From Fasciola hepatica (Eukaryota > Platyhelminthes > Trematoda > Plagiorchiida > Fasciolidae), in the NCBI GenBank assembly GCA_948099385.1, contig CANUEZ040000031.1:5263001-5327000 (forward strand): a stretch of 64,000 nt of DNA, written 5' to 3'. Both the position numbers and the translations under genes were made by a program. Below, piece after piece: positions 1 through 14,151 of the stretch; within the stretch, counting starts at the first letter, position 1, and every line of letters begins with the position of its first letter. Below the pieces are notes generated by a model. The model had not been told where the DNA came from, did no database searches, and worked only from the letters and a program-made list of their open reading frames with translations.

Positions 1-3000
1 ATTTCAGTTTTTCAGTGTATATGTTCTTATGTTTTGTTTGCTTGATGAGTTTTGTACTACCAAGGCACGATGGTTGAACTCTTCATATCCTTTCTCCTCA
101 AAGTCTCTGACCAACTATTATCCTTAACCGTCTAGGCCCCATCCAGGTAAACGAAAAGCATCAACCGATTCCAGTGCCACTGTAGGAAATCTTTGCTTGA
201 CTGCCGCGTTCCTTCTTCCATTCGTCTCCAGCCTGTGTGAACACAAGGGATTGACTATGCACACGACCCACTGAACTCGATGATCAACCTGACGTTTGTT
301 CACGAGATGTTCTCACAAGTCATGAGCTCATAGGGCAGGGATAATCGATGTAAATGTTCGTGCGTGTCGGCTGTTTGTTTGTCACGGTATCTCAGCGAAG
401 CCAAGGAATTTTAGCATTTGAAAGAATGCAACAATCGATCTTTCCGCTGTATTCAAAGCAACAAAATCTGACCTACTAAATATGCTGCCATCTAACCGAT
501 GATAAGTTTAAGGAAGTTGACACTTCAAGGAGTGAACGGAACCTGCGGAGTCGGAAGTGCCTGAGGACCAAAAGAATCATTCAAGGACGCAATGCTTCCA
601 ACAAAAGCATTAAGCAACACTCTGAAGTTGCTTATATTCTGGCAGTAATATCGATACTTATTCCCCCACCTGTTTTGCCTTTTCAATATTCATAAAGGGT
701 CATATTTTAGGAAATGGTCATGACCCTCTATAGGCTGACGAATGACGGAGTGACCGAAGACGGTGGCATGAATTGAATCCAGGACTGAAAGGCGAATATG
801 TCACCTGCTTGACCGTTTTAACACCACCGGTGGAGTTTGAAAGTGGATTTCCTGAAGTCCAGTGGATTCTGTGGCCAAAAGTTAGCTACGATCCCATGGG
901 TCAAAGATTTCAGCCGATAAAAAATAGCATGACTGAACATTTTTCTAACACGAATATTTTCCTGGTTTGCGTGTAATTAGGGAGTAACCAATCGCACACT
1001 TCTCTGATCACCATTCTGTTGCGCTCATAGAAACCTCTTTCGCATTTGTAACAAACAAGTGAATTCAAGCGGTTTGGAAAAAATGGTTAACGTTTCCCAG
1101 CTTACCCACACACAAGTCGTTGTGACGTAACCTCCAGATGCATGCAAACACCATGGAGATTATCCATTTTATTATCTTTACCGATACCCATGATTGGAAA
1201 AATGAACTTGTCTCAAGGCCACCGCTGGGTTATTTGCATCCACTGCTCACAAGCAGAACGGATCGTTTGCTTAAATGCCACGTCACTATTTGGATTTGCC
1301 TTTCAAGTTTTACGAAAGCTGTCTCTCGTAATTAAGGCTGAACGAGCAGTTAGATGTTTCAGCTTAGAGTCGTTTTAAATACCACCTGCACGACTGAATA
1401 TTTCCTGGTCTTGAAAGATTTTTTTTCTTTCGCCGAAATCTCAAGCAATACGAACTTTACTGAGACAAAATTTCAACTTCTCCTTCAAGTAAGCTCAGAA
1501 CAATGACCATCCCGAAGAAATCAGCTCACGAGCATAATCCTTATGGATCATAATCTTGATTCTCATGTGAGCAACACAATAAAGCTGCTTCCGACCCGTC
1601 GTTGGATTCGGACCCTAAGCGAATCAGGTGTTAGGGAATCTTCGACATTGTATTTACAAAACTTGGTAGATAAGACCGAAAAGACAAAGTTAAAATGGGG
1701 CTGGAGTCGTTCAGTAACCCGAGACAGTGGACACTGGTGTCTCAGGTGGGACAATGTCCCAAGGAATCTGGTGTCATCACAAAGAATCAAGGGCTCAATG
1801 CATCAGGATAGTTTTGAACTGATAGAGATGTGAAATGCGTTTTCGTAGAGTTCATCTGGCTGGGGTACACATGGAGTGAAAACTTTTGACTAGAACGATA
1901 CGCTGATGATGATTCGCACTTCTGTTGCTATAGACTAGCGCTTACGTAACCAGTTGCAAAAGCGGCCCCTTTATAGAATCCGGATCATCCCCATACTTGG
2001 GGAAACAAGATCCTCTATCTTGACTGTGTAGTCATGAACATCAGCGTGAACTCCGCTTCTCGTGTTCGAATGGTGCTTAGCTGATTTACCGAATGTTCAT
2101 CGTCTACCAATGAACTGATCTCGGACAAAGTTTATAAGGGTACTGAAAATAAATTGAGAGCCTCAAGATCCGAGCCATTAAATTAAAAAAGCTTTCACCG
2201 GTTCCATGGAAGTTTTCTTGTGGCCTTTTGGTTGTAAGTGATGAATTTGCTTTTTTTGGACACGTGCTGACCAAAGTTCAAACCCCGCCGAAGAGAGGTT
2301 ATTCTTGGCAATTTGCAACGGCACCTTCCCTTAAAATTACTGAGTCATGGATATTCGTTTTCCGTGATAAGGAAGTAGGCACGAAAGTTTATGGAATACC
2401 TTCTTTTGGACTGAAAGACTTCCTCACACGAATTACCAAGTGTTCTTTTAGATGTAGTTTTCTTCCATTATCAGATGCTGAAGACTCAGTACATATATGT
2501 CACCTGATCGCATCCAGAGTAAAGCACTTTGGTCGTGGGTATAAACATCTTCGTCGTAAACGTTTGTCCTCACAAACAAACGATCAGAAAATATTACCCT
2601 GCAGGGGCTTCTGGACGAACATTTGATCGTACCGAATGTTACGAAACAGATGCTCATTTGGTACAACAAGTTTGCAATATGAAAATTACTTCGCATCCTG
2701 CGACTCAAATTTTTCACGTTCCTGATGTAAATTGGAGAACAAATATGGGTGGACAATCCAGAAGTGGAACTAGAGTCTGCAACCCTGTTTTCTGAGGACA
2801 CAGCCTCCATTTTATACATATCTATGTTCGGACATTTTTACATCTAAACATGTACTGTTCAAAGAAACAGAACTGTTTTCCTGCAGAAGGAGAAGCGGTT
2901 TTTCTCTAAGCAGTTTGGGATATGTTTGAATACAAACAAAACAATTGGTCAATTGTGTCACTTGCGTTCCTATATATGGACTAGTGGAATTTGTTGTATT

Positions 3001-3610
3001 GATATAGAAAGACTTTAGCTTCATTTCTTATCATTCTCGCCAGTGGTACGCCTCAGCCCTCACTCTGAAGTATCGTAAGTGGGTTGTCTAGATGAGGAGG
3101 CGAATCATCCAATTTTCGATTATCTTACACATGAAATAATTGATCTATCTCGTGGACTGAATTGGATGACTCAGATACAATTTCTCTCATTTACCCATCA
3201 ACGTAGAAAGAGAACAATTACTACATGATAGAAAGTCCCTCACTCTTAGGGTAATTCGACCGAATTTCTACGCGACGGAATACAATGAAGCTTCGTGTAT
3301 ATATAAGAAAACAGGTCCTAGCTTTGCCGGAACAAGGTATTCACGTCATCCTAATGTGAACGGATCTCTTTATGGTGGATCAGCATACTGCTCGAAAACG
3401 GTGCCAAATAGGGACGAGTATCTTGTGATGAAACGCAACAGTAACGGTTCGTATCCTTGCTGATGTTGATGTCCAGTTTCAGTTGCCACTAGGATAATCG
3501 ATCTATCACCCATTCAAATTGTACTTCGACTTGTGCATGTATACTTGGTGGTTATTTTCTGCAATACAGTGCTATTCTATGGCCAATTTGCTTAGTTGTG
3601 AACTCAACAC
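1..3610. other. Anonymous sequence, no supported gene
   Basis: No recognisable domain, RNA gene or repeat is seen in this stretch. The longest open frame (plus, 2228-2626, 132 codons) has mixed composition, overlaps an open frame on the opposite strand and matches no family I know. I treat it as a chance frame. Confidence 0.5.
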
Positions 3611-3775
3611 TGGCGGTGATCAAATCGTTTTCGTCGTGGACTTTAGACTACTACAACCCGGGTTCGATTCCCGCTACGGCCAGTCACTTCCCTACTTAGT
3701 AGCATTTCATTGGCCGCGGCCTTCTTCCTGAATTTTTGTATACTGCTTTATAATAAATAAAAAAGGAATTGAAAA
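3611..3775 (+). repeat. tRNA-derived SINE (family SINE-A, copy 1, best preserved)
   Basis: The first 72 bases (3611-3682) look like a decayed tRNA. The 5' end tggcggt pairs with the 3' end acggcca with one mismatch, and the RNA polymerase III B box ggttcgattcc is a perfect match to the consensus. A unique body follows, with a cattggccgcggcc core, and then an A-rich tail (ataataaataaaaaa) ending near 3775. The same three-part layout recurs at six other places in this window, which makes it a dispersed family and not a functional tRNA gene. Known SINEs have this architecture (tRNA head, body, LINE-borrowed tail). Which LINE would have mobilised it cannot be told from this window. Confidence 0.8.
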
Positions 3776-6395
3776 GAGTATTTTTTCGTGTACTGTATTT
3801 TTCTTTGTGTGAGTGTGTGGAGCCGGAAAAGAGCTACTTTATTAAATGAGACAATTACTGTTGACTAGTATTACAGGTCAATTAGAAAATGTGTGGTAGT
3901 TTGTATGCATTCACACGTGGCCCAGTGAGATATAGCTTTTTCTAGGATCCAGCCAACCAGATGAAGCTGGACCTTGACAATCAGATCGTTCAGATAAGGC
4001 GATGTTGCTTCCCGAATGACTGGTGCATTTTCTGCCGAGAGTACATCACTTTTTTATATATTAGTAATTTTGTGCTATGTGGTGTTGACTGCATATACAT
4101 TTGGTGTTCTCGTGTTTTCCGTTCTCAGCGCACGATTTTCGGACGTCGGCAATTCCATTGTTGCTCTTGGACGGGTACATTTTAGTTTCTGTATGTTGAC
4201 AATAAAGAACTGATTTAAGGTACGCTTTCAACAATAAGTTAAGGATTTGTATGTCCAAAGTAATGGATCTCGTAAAGTAACTGTTCTTACTTGGCTCAAC
4301 GCTATCAAATTCACGATGGAATCACGTACTAGAGGTTTGGATGATACAATATAATCATCTTTGTATCTCTTCATTCAGAGGTCTGCCTTAGATAACCTTA
4401 GACAATTTTTCTTCCGCCGCAGCTATCAACAAGCAAAGTATGTTGCCGAGACAAGTGGGAAGAATTGTTCACCTTATACTACAGTGATCTCTCTATTTTT
4501 TAAAATAATATACCATACACCGGTGGAAATATAAAATTATGTATCCACATAAATTGGCAAAGCGAATTCTGCACCGAATTATTGTCAGTTAAAATTTATT
4601 GATCTTCTTTGCAGCGTCCAACTGCAAGAGGTTTGAGACTATACGATTATTAAAATGTAAAATACGAATACTGTTTAAAACCATGAGCTTGGAGTGGGGT
4701 GAAAAGCCAGCGCACCCAAGACGGACGACGATTTTATATTAATAACTAAGAGGCCGAGGGTACTGTTGAAATGTTTCGTCCATTAAAAGAAAATGTCGTC
4801 CAGGATATTGCTTTTCACTGTTATCAAGATAGACGAACGTGAAAGAACGGACCTCGAATTTGGTTGACATCCAGCTAGCCTTAAGCGCTCAAAAAAAATA
4901 AATTTATTTGTTGAATTTGAGAACAAAGATGAATCGCGTTGTACTTGGTTGTGTCCATCGACTTCTTCACCGATGAATGTATGGGGATCATTAGGGGAAT
5001 GGAAAAATGTTATATGTGGCAAAATTAACGGTAGGAAATCCGTTCCGCAAATATTCGGGTTGTAGCACCCATTAAATCTGATGATTTGGGCAACAACCAT
5101 ATACGGTTATTCTTTTGATTCGTGTCCCATCAAAAACACCATAAATAGAGTAAAATAATCGCCCTCATTCTCAAAAACTTCCGAGTGTCCTACCAGAAAC
5201 TCTTCGAGGAAGATTATCGTTTTACAAGATAACGCTACCTGTCATGTTTTACGGGAGGTTCGTTTCGTTTTTTTCCGGCGGAAATTCCATTCTCTTGATA
5301 TTCCCTGTTCGAATTTTGAAACCATTGGCGGTTCCAAAGTTGATATTTTTGCAAAAGCTCTCTGAAAGCCTCAATTCGACTGTTGTTGAGAACTTTGTTT
5401 CAGCATGGAAGAACTGAGTAAATGACGTTTTTCCTCACTGATTTTCGGAGAACAAATTGAGCCACATAAAACAGAACGAGATCAATAGTGAACTGTACGC
5501 AAAAGAAACTTGGAAAGTACCCTCAATAAAACTAGCGAAACGATGGATTATAGACCAAAAGATACTCTATACCTTGGGGAGTTTTGGTTCACGAGTGAAT
5601 CAATTTCTCGTACTTATCTATTTTCTGATGTTTGTTTCGTCAATGGCATACAGGAAATGGCAAATGTGTTCGTCAAGGAGAAGCAAGAAAATACGGAATG
5701 CATTCTACTTCCCTGAGGTGGCTACCATCAAACATTTGTACCAAGGGGTCTGTAGAATGTCAACCTGTAGGCACTAAACTCATCCCATCGATGCAGCAAT
5801 GGTATGGGACCAAAAAGAATGTGGTACGTGGTTCTGAAAAACTTGACTGTTGTGCTCAATTTCGGCGCTTTCCGAAATTAACTACTTGAAGAATTCTTTT
5901 TTCCATGCTGATGCAATGATGGGATCTTGGTTTTTGCAAACACACTGTGAACAGTCTAGATAAGAGTGGTCGCTGTAAGTCTACCAAATCTAGCTGGTGA
6001 AATTACTATATTTGAAATCCAACATACCATGTGCTGTACAGTCCATTATACTAATCAACAGGTCAAAACGAGTACATCTTAATGGGTACGTTTGCTGGTG
6101 CTCCTATTTCTTACTTTCAATTCAGCAAACTCATCTTTATTCTAAATTTGCAAGACTGACTCCTATCAATGTTTTTGATCCTTGGCGAACTTGGTTTACC
6201 TCCACCACTCAATTAATCTCACGATTCACGTGATATTCATAGGTTTGTGGTACATTATTAGTCCTTATGAAACTGTTCGCGAGGCTAGTTCATTCTGTGT
6301 AAGTGCGAAGTTCAGCAACTTAAGTTTGTCCTGTTCCGTTTGATTTTGACTTCATTTATATTTCTACCAAGCTTTTTGATTAGTAAACTCCTAAT
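3776..6395. other. Anonymous sequence, no supported gene
   Basis: Short open frames only (up to 106 codons), none with a recognisable motif. AT-rich, with no tandem repeats of note. Nothing supports a gene here. Confidence 0.5.
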
Positions 6396-6546
6396 TGGCA
6401 TTGGTCAAAGACCAATGGGCTGGACTTTAAAACCTTCGGTCACTTTCCCCAAGTAGCAGACACTGAGTGGTCATGACGGCCTTCCTGAAATATTTTACTA
6501 TTATTATTTCTTAAAAAGAAAGAAAAACAAAGGAATTTGAAAGGAG
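6396..6546 (+). repeat. SINE-A, copy 2 (degenerate)
   Basis: Aligned by eye to the copy at 3611. A tRNA-like head tggcattggtcaaag is followed by tggactttaaaacc, then cggtcactttcccc, tcatgacggccttcctgaa and an A-rich tail. The B box is lost (aaaccttcggtc). Order and spacing of the blocks match the family, but the sequence is clearly older than copy 1. Confidence 0.6.
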
Positions 6547-8190
6547 AAACAAATTCATTGGAATCTCCGGATCTGACACTCTACTGAACGAAGTTTAGAT
6601 TATTAAAAAATTGATTTTCACGGATTTTTATGGGGCTAAGTGGTTCTGAGTCCAGACAAGTCCAATGTAGCACCTGTGCAAACGCCTTCTTTGATATTGA
6701 GTGGTTAGGAAAATAATGATACAGCATGATAAATACGTTTTATCACCTCTCTAGTATACTGCTAATCAACGGAATAGAAAACATCAACATATATAAAGCC
6801 AGATTTGATGAATCAAGTGTTTTGAGTTTTATGAATGCACAGTCGAAGGACAAGAAGTCAAGAATAACATTCTGATCACGAACCCATGTACAGAAGTGAC
6901 TCACTCACCGCTTACTTGGTCCATCCATTCGATCACATAAGAGGGGTCAGAAAGGCTCCTCGGAAGCTGACCAACAACAGGACATGTTTACACCAAATTA
7001 TTTACAATTGTCTGGGTCAAGAAGGTCGTCCGAATTCGATTCACAACTTATACACCTTGAAAGCGGTTTTCAAGGTTGGATTTGGCAGTCTGGCTGTCTG
7101 GAGGGGTCTACAGAACTCGAAATTATTTACACCGATTCAGCCATCACATCTGCTAAGTGCAGAGCATTCCGTATATCATGATATATGCAAATGTCTGTCA
7201 AAATGAACAGGAGTACAGGCTGAATATATCAGTTCTGGTAGGAATATCGAGATCATTAAGAGAATAATTCCGCCTCATCAGAAAGCGTATTACATACGTG
7301 TACCTTCGTAGAGCCTGGATGCCATTTTCAAGCTATCTTAATGAGCCTCACGTGCGAAGAATCCATGATGAGTTTGTCTTCGATCTGCATTGTGCATCAT
7401 AATCTTGAAAATGGGTTCGGTCCAGAAACTCCAATGAAACTCATCCAAAGCTCTCATTTGCAAGCACAGAGTCTGTGCTTCATGGCAGGGGTATTTGCAA
7501 AAGCCGCTTTGTCATCCATTGACGAACAATGAAACAATCATTCAACTAGAAAATTTGCGTCAAAAATACAACTGTAAACTTGCGCGCAAAACAAACGATG
7601 AGTTGAAAAAGTTATACAATTAGTACGTGACTATCCCCCACATGGACAAATAAAACACCCATGACAACCCTGGTACTCCACACAGATCAGTGTTGACCAA
7701 CTGCACTTCATATTGGTGCTTCTTGACGTAAATTACAGGTTGGAAGCATAAGGTTTCCTAATCAGCTATCTATGTTATACATATTCTCAGTTTTCTTGGG
7801 GAAATGATAGTCCGAAAAAGCTCCCTGGCACAAGAGCCCTAATTCATCTGCAGAGCATCATGACAAGTATCCCAACCAGTATGAAAAAGTTCAGATCATT
7901 CTTTCCGTCTCAATGCGCCGTCAACCAGTTATGGGAGGTTCATGGAATTTGGAGTGAAACCATGTAACTTAGTGAGCCGGCGGCTAGTCATCTAATGTGT
8001 GTCATAACAAAGGGGTCCTGAAGTAACGCGCGCTTCTTCAGTCAAGAAAACAACCAGCTGATCTTTTATTCGTCAGTATATTTCACCCTCAAGTTTTTTG
8101 GAGTATTGTGGTCTCCTCAGAGATCTGGCTCCATGAACAGTACAGATTCAGATTCCGTTCTGAATGAATTTCACATCAACCGCAGTATAA
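6547..8190. other. Anonymous sequence, no supported gene
   Basis: Only short open frames without recognisable motifs. No repeats detected by eye. Confidence 0.45.
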
Positions 8191-8270
8191 ATAATGGAAG
8201 ATCCACTTGCATTTTTCCCATCCGAAAGTCCAACGCTGAGAGCCAGAGCTTAGATGTGTAGAATACTAGT
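8191..8270. repeat. Unclassified dispersed repeat, copy 1
   Basis: About 42 bases starting ataatggaagatccac match 59440-59482 with roughly six differences and one indel. Weaker similarity continues for another ~30 bases (gtagaatactagtgga against gtagaacactacttta). Two copies in one window suggest the edge of a larger dispersed element whose identity I cannot tell. Confidence 0.55.
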
Positions 8271-10968
8271 GGATTTTCCATTATATAGAATTCAGACTTC
8301 TCGTGCTTATGATACATTTTATGAATATGTTTCAGTGTCTGTTGAATCACGTTCAGCGGTACGCTGTTCATTTCATTTGAAAGTGACCGACGAGGCTAAC
8401 CCAGTGATTAAAACCAGGAAAATTGCTGTACATTATTGGAATAGTGGCTTGCGCCTCATTGGATATCCATATACGTTATTCACTCATTGAATTCTGTGCT
8501 CTTTCGGTGGCGTTTTCCTACTATTTGAAAAACTTAAGTTGTACCGCGAGAATGAAAGGATAAGTGCACATACAATAGCCCCATTTTGTTTAACATGGAC
8601 CTGCCACTCAAAGCTTTTTAATTACGATCTGTAACTCGTCAACTAAGAGAGGTTAAGGATAGTAAAGATCATACTGGTCCGTTGTTACTTGGGCATTTTA
8701 TGGTTCCAGTAGGACATCCATCTTATGGTGGAAAGTAGAATAACGAACACCGTCAATTACGCCATATTACGTCATGAACATAGAAATGGAGGCTCCGCAT
8801 TTTTATGAAATCCCGCAGAATTTCTGAACTTTCTAAACTACAAACAGATCGATGACTATGTAGTTCGTTGATAGGGCATGCTGGAAAACAATGACTCATA
8901 GATGAAGGTCACGGTGTAACATAAGCCTTAAGGGTTCGGTAACGCGCTGCGATACTCATTTGTCCACCTCCGTCCGAACTGTGCTTTCATACCCACGGTA
9001 CTGCCTTCATATTCGTTGGTTTCATCTCCCATGCCGAATAATATGAGAAAAGTTATAAACTATACAACAGGAATATCCTGACTCCCTGCCGATTTTGCCA
9101 AGGACACTTCTAGAAACAGCGAAATTACCAACCCTTCATGTCTCTTATTCAAGATATAATTTACCGATCACAATTAGTATATTCATTCCTGGACCTGAAT
9201 ATTCTACTCACAAGTGGCACGCATCCTAGTCAACTTACCGTGTACTTTCATACTTTCACAAATTAAGGTTGGCTGTGAGTATAGGATTTACCATATTGTA
9301 TCCGCGACCACCACCCTGTATGGTTGACCACTGGAGCAATTAAATCGCTCACTAGCTCGGTCGTTTCACCTCTAGCTTAGTGCAGTCACACGGTAAAAGT
9401 GTCCGAGGCTTCTCGTGCCCTGTATAAGATCCGGAGTTGACCATCAAGACAAACAAAAAGTCTCATCCTGGTCCCAGCTGACGCTGTCGGTATCCGCCTA
9501 TTGAACCCCCTCTGTGTGTCCAAAAACAATTTGTGTGTGCTTTGAGCTGCCTCGGCCTTCCCTCAACCCCACAACGGGCCGTAGACCAGATGAATACTGA
9601 CAAAATACGTAGGAAATAATCCACAAAGGGTCTTGAATGAAGCCTGGATTACAGTTGTTTTCTTTCCTTTGTTATGTCAGTATTCATTTCTATCAATCCT
9701 TATTTGTCTAAATGGTCCTATCCCTTGAAATGTCGTGATATATTGTGATGTCATGCCGTGAGTAAGAATTACTGAAAGTGAGATTATTCGACAGTCTGTG
9801 TTCTCAGTATGTGCTCAGTGGGAATAATTGGACAATTTACCACAATATTGTTATTTCTCAAGTTTGTGTATTTCTATTACTAGAAAATACCGCTGACGGC
9901 TTGTGACGTGCAAAACCTTCCGCCTAGCACAACAACGAAACCTCAACGTTGTTACTGGTCCACTTCGCATTATCTTTGCAAGTATACCCCAAAAGTCAAT
10001 GTGGGTCACTCTAACAAGCTGTTTTTATTGACATTATATTCCTTTCCTTTGATAACCCACATCTCACTTAAGCTTCTTCGGACCGTTATCCAGGAGTCAC
10101 TCTAACCGATAACCTCTGTTGAACTAGCCATGTTGAGGCACTCTTCATTGAAGTCAGAAATATTTATTTTCTGTCGTTCACAATAATGAGAGTTAGAGTG
10201 TCCTATAATCGTGTACTTTACATTGTAACCTCTTGCTTTCACCTTTATTGGATTTAATGTTCCTTCTTTCTATTTCCTTGGTAATGAGACAAAGAGTTGG
10301 ATTTTATCACTGAGTCTCTGAAATTAATTTTCCCGTTGTAGCAAAGTTAATAAAGGTATCTTACAGTGACTTTATCATTAGGCACCAATTTGATGCTTGT
10401 GACAAATTCACACACACACGGCTTATCGTCAGACAGCGATCGTCGTCCGAGCCCGATATTCTCCAAAGCCGTCCCTTACTCTTCGCGCCGCTCGGAATTC
10501 CGTAAACTGCCTTCACGCTCTTCGACGTATGGAAATAGCCTCACCCCTTACCTTGTCTGCTACTCGTGCACCAGCAGAACAATGATCTTGCAATTCATCT
10601 TCACCGTTGGGCCAAATGTAAACATTGCTTCACAGTGTTTCAAAGCCTTCTTATTCCCAGTTCAATTGGACGTATTAATTATTTATTGTGGATCCAACAG
10701 TGGATTACGTAGGTGCAGCAAACTCACCCTACATTAGGTACATAAAAGCACTGTGATTTGATCTGACTTGACTTGAATTCTATCTGTAAATTGTCCAAAG
10801 TTGTATTTTGTAGCCGATTACATTCGTCGCATGGGGTCGAAGGAATTCATTTTTGAATCCAGTTATTATTTCTAAGCAGTCTGGCGTACAACAGCTAAGA
10901 GAATTCACAGTTATTTAACCCAAAAACACTCCTTATTCCTTCGACTTGTCACAATTGCGTTCATTGTG
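8271..10968. other. Anonymous sequence, no supported gene
   Basis: The longest open frame is plus 10366-10737 (123 codons, Ser/Arg-rich), with no known domain. A short cttgacttga near 10770 is too small to be assigned to a LINE tail. Confidence 0.45.
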
Positions 10969-11127
10969 TGGCCGGTGATGATAGAACGGTCACTATGCCG
11001 GATATGAAAACTGAAATTCTCGAATTCAAAACTCTACCACCACCGGCCACTTACCCATCAGGCAGCCTTTAATCGGTGACGTAATCCTTCCTGAGATTTA
11101 TGCATCATAAATAAAAAGTAAGTAAAG
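10969..11127 (+). repeat. SINE-A, copy 3 (degenerate)
   Basis: Begins tggccggtgatgatagaacgg, parallel to the tggcggtgatcaaatcg head of copy 1. It continues through a decayed B-box region (tcgaattcaaaactc), accggccacttacccatc, tcggtgacgtaatccttcc and ends in the A-rich tail cataaataaaaagtaag. The ordered match of head, core and tail is the evidence. Divergence is high. Confidence 0.6.
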
Positions 11128-12999
11128 CTTTTTAGCCGTAATACAATCTATGATAACAAAACTGAGTTATAAAAAGCCATTTTGACCGTGATCTGAATAG
11201 CCCTCATTGGTTGTGTTCTCTTGCTTACAGTCTGATTCATTTCGCCGGGCTAAATCAGTAAATTATTCCAGTCCTCTAACTTCCCGAAACCCCATCTCGT
11301 CATCAGTGAGGCTTTCGTTGGCCTCTCCAGCCGGGAGTTTTCGAAGCAGACAGTACAGTTAGATGGCTATAAAGCACCATAATTAGACCACCAGTGGTTA
11401 ACGAACCTAATACTTCCAAAGCCTGGGAAAGTCCAACATTTTGTGGAGTGCATTCGAGCTATATTGACGGATCACTGCACAGCTATGCGACAGTAATGCT
11501 CGATGTACACGGACGAGCAACAATTTAGTAGCGTTGATTTGATGTGACCCGTGTTTCCGTAGGACAAAAAGAAATCACCCTTGTTATCCAAGTATAGGAA
11601 TGGGGCAACGAAATGAAGCAGGCGGCCCATGATCACTAACGCATGTTCACAGGTGTTCATTTTTCTTTTGTCTCGGAGTGACTAGCCAGAATTCTACGAA
11701 ACAGTTAGTTGTTCACTGCAGAGGCGTTTGATCTTGGGTAACCTAACGTTATCGGCAACGATCGTAGTCAGCAGACCTTTCGGTTATTGCGGGTAGCATT
11801 TTTGAAAACATTCCTTAAATCGAACTTCAGGTGTACCAACCTCTGAATTATCCCCAGTCAGTGATTCCTCGATCGTTCAGTCTCAACGGAAAAGTAACCA
11901 TGCACCAAGTATGGAAACAGTATTGAATGGTAACAAAAAACAACGCGTTATACAGCATGAGGTGAGGAATACGAGGACACATGGCATTGTTATTGATTAC
12001 CCAGCGCGGTGCTCAAATGTGATTGGTTAAGTTGGATCATAGTATGTCATAAGTCTGATTGGACGACAGACTAGTATGAAGGGCAAGTCTTTAGGTTGTC
12101 TTTCGGTGATCAATGTGAACAGTGAAGTGATTGCTTCAGGGGCACAAACCTCACGACTGCAGTGCTACGTGGGATATGCGGGCCTTGTGACTAGTTCGTG
12201 TTCACCAAGCCCCTGTCCTTGGGTTGGAAGAATGCGGGCTTTCTGATGACATGTTTTCAGGGATATTTCCGACTCCTTGACACACATTACCTACGACGTT
12301 GCGTCAAATTTGAGGTAACCTTCTTTCTAGTACATTCAATGATCTTTCCCCTCAAAACATCTACTTGAGTGCTAGGATTTCAGTGCTACTTTATCCGGTA
12401 TTGGACTCCACGAGTTTACCGGCGAATTCCTTGTCGGATGTGTTTAGCTCTGATACGCGCAGGATAGCCAACATCCGGACTTCTCCTCTCGGTACCTCAT
12501 TGCTTTGAGTATTCGCAAATGCCCTGGTAAATCTTCTTCGACAAGACTTTTTTTCAATAATTAGCCGAAGCTATTGGTCAAATTAACATTGCTCTGGAGA
12601 CCATTGGATGTGGTATTGAATATCCGGGGTTTGATATTCACGTTGCGTTCATTTTTATCTCACCTTTAGCACTTCTCGGATCAAAATGCAGCGGACTTTC
12701 CTACCCTGTTCATCGTTCAGCGAACCTTAGCGATTGTTTATTTTATCGCTGCCATGGTGCTGCACTCTCATGATTCCGCCTAATTATTTTTCGGCCCCGA
12801 TCCCGGTAAACTTTACCATCTGCCAATGTTTAGGCTCCCTGTCCACGTTATTTGTGCAATATATTAGATTCACTTTGATGTTTGCGTGCAACTCAATTAG
12901 CAACACCTGAAAACCTTCTGAATTACTTCATTGGGTGACGGGACCAAAGGTGGAACAGATGGTCGACAACCGATGGAGTATTCACACATATTTTGGCAA
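11128..12999. other. Anonymous sequence, no supported gene
   Basis: No open frame above ~65 codons, no recognisable motif and no tandem repeat. Confidence 0.5.
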
Positions 13000-13220
13000 G
13001 CATACTAATTGAATAATTATCTGACTATGAGATTGGGTTTTTGCATGCAGTTTGAACGCTCAACTCACCATTGAAAAAATCACGGAAGCACCGTACAAAT
13101 GTTTCATTCCTGTTTGGAATCAGTGGTAGTGTATATCCATTGAGCCCCCTGTAGGACTCGAACTCGGGGCGAACAATGGTGAGTCAAACACCTTAACCAC
13201 TAGGATCACCGGGCTGGCTC
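13000..13220 (-). repeat. tRNA-derived SINE (family SINE-B, copy 1)
   Basis: Read on the minus strand, 13220-13142 forms a 79-base tRNA-like head. The ends gagcc and ggctc pair, the D-arm region reads tagtggttaagg, and the B box is gagttcgagtcc. A body follows (ggatatacactacc, attccaaacaggaatgaaaca, catagtcagat). The same head and body recur at 44418-44605, also on the minus strand. The boundary at the 13000 end is approximate. A true tRNA gene is unlikely because similarity to the second copy continues well past the tRNA-like part. Confidence 0.7.
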
Positions 13221-14110
13221 GGAATGACTTACTGAAATTGTACTCTACACCATATATAGTTCCTTTGAGCGTTCACACTGCCTGAGGAACTACATCATGT
13301 AAATTCTTTGATTGTTAGAAAACGAATACATTCCAAATTCCCTAATCTCATTTGAGCCATAAAGAGCGGTAGTGAACGGAGAATCCATTCCTAGAATGAG
13401 GCTGTGATTTTTCTCAAGACTTACTCAGATGATATATCATACTGCCTTCATGGAAAATGTAAATCTTGAGACCATATATCCTCTTTCTAAAAGTTAGCCT
13501 CGTTAGCCAACGAAATAACTTGGGAAGAATCATCGTGTATTTCTAAAAGCAGACTCTTCGTCCTCTTGCGCAGCTTACGATTCAAATAAAATTACACCTG
13601 TAAATCAGATATGGAGTGCTCAATAGTAGGGATGATTGGACAGAAGAGTACTGGGCACGCATACCTGATGAGCTTCAACAAACATGAAAACGATCTTACG
13701 CTTCCGGGGAAGTTTCGTCCTGCAATCCACGTACTACACCATACTACTTACAACAACCATTCTAAATCCGTTTGATTTTTTTGCTGAAATACAAGGGAGC
13801 TGAACGTTGTCATTTACTTCTAGTACAAAGGGAAGGGACGTTCTCTGAAACTTCTCTGTACGAATTTTTCAAGCATGTATACATTACGCCAAAAACAATC
13901 ACAAGCTGGATTACCACAAAAGACTAAAAAGTATGAGTGTTAACGAAGAGAGTAATTTTTTAACAAAATCTCATTATTTGGGAACTGGTTCATGTGTGCT
14001 AGTGCGAGCACGCGAGACAAAGCAAATAATTATAAACAGGTTAATAGGGGATTTATCATCAATCACAAATAAAAGCTACAAGTGAATGAAGTGATTTTGT
14101 TACGAGAGAC
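13221..14110. other. Anonymous sequence, no supported gene
   Basis: No open frames of note and no repeat detected. Confidence 0.45.
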
Positions 14111-14115
14111 ATCGA

Positions 14116-14151
14116 GTGTGTGTGTGTGTGTGTGTGAGTGTGTGTGTGTCC
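14116..14151. repeat. (GT)n microsatellite
   Basis: Alternating gt dinucleotides with one short interruption (gtgtgagtgtgt). Confidence 0.85.

Noticed and set aside
2228..2626. 132-codon plus-strand frame
   Set aside because: Overlaps a 123-codon frame on the other strand and matches no family I know.
3611..3682. Functional tRNA gene
   Set aside because: The acceptor ends and B box are good, but the anticodon stem is mismatched and the unit recurs with the same downstream body and tail elsewhere.
13142..13220. Functional tRNA gene
   Set aside because: The anticodon arm does not pair well and similarity to a second copy extends beyond the tRNA-like part, so it is a SINE head.
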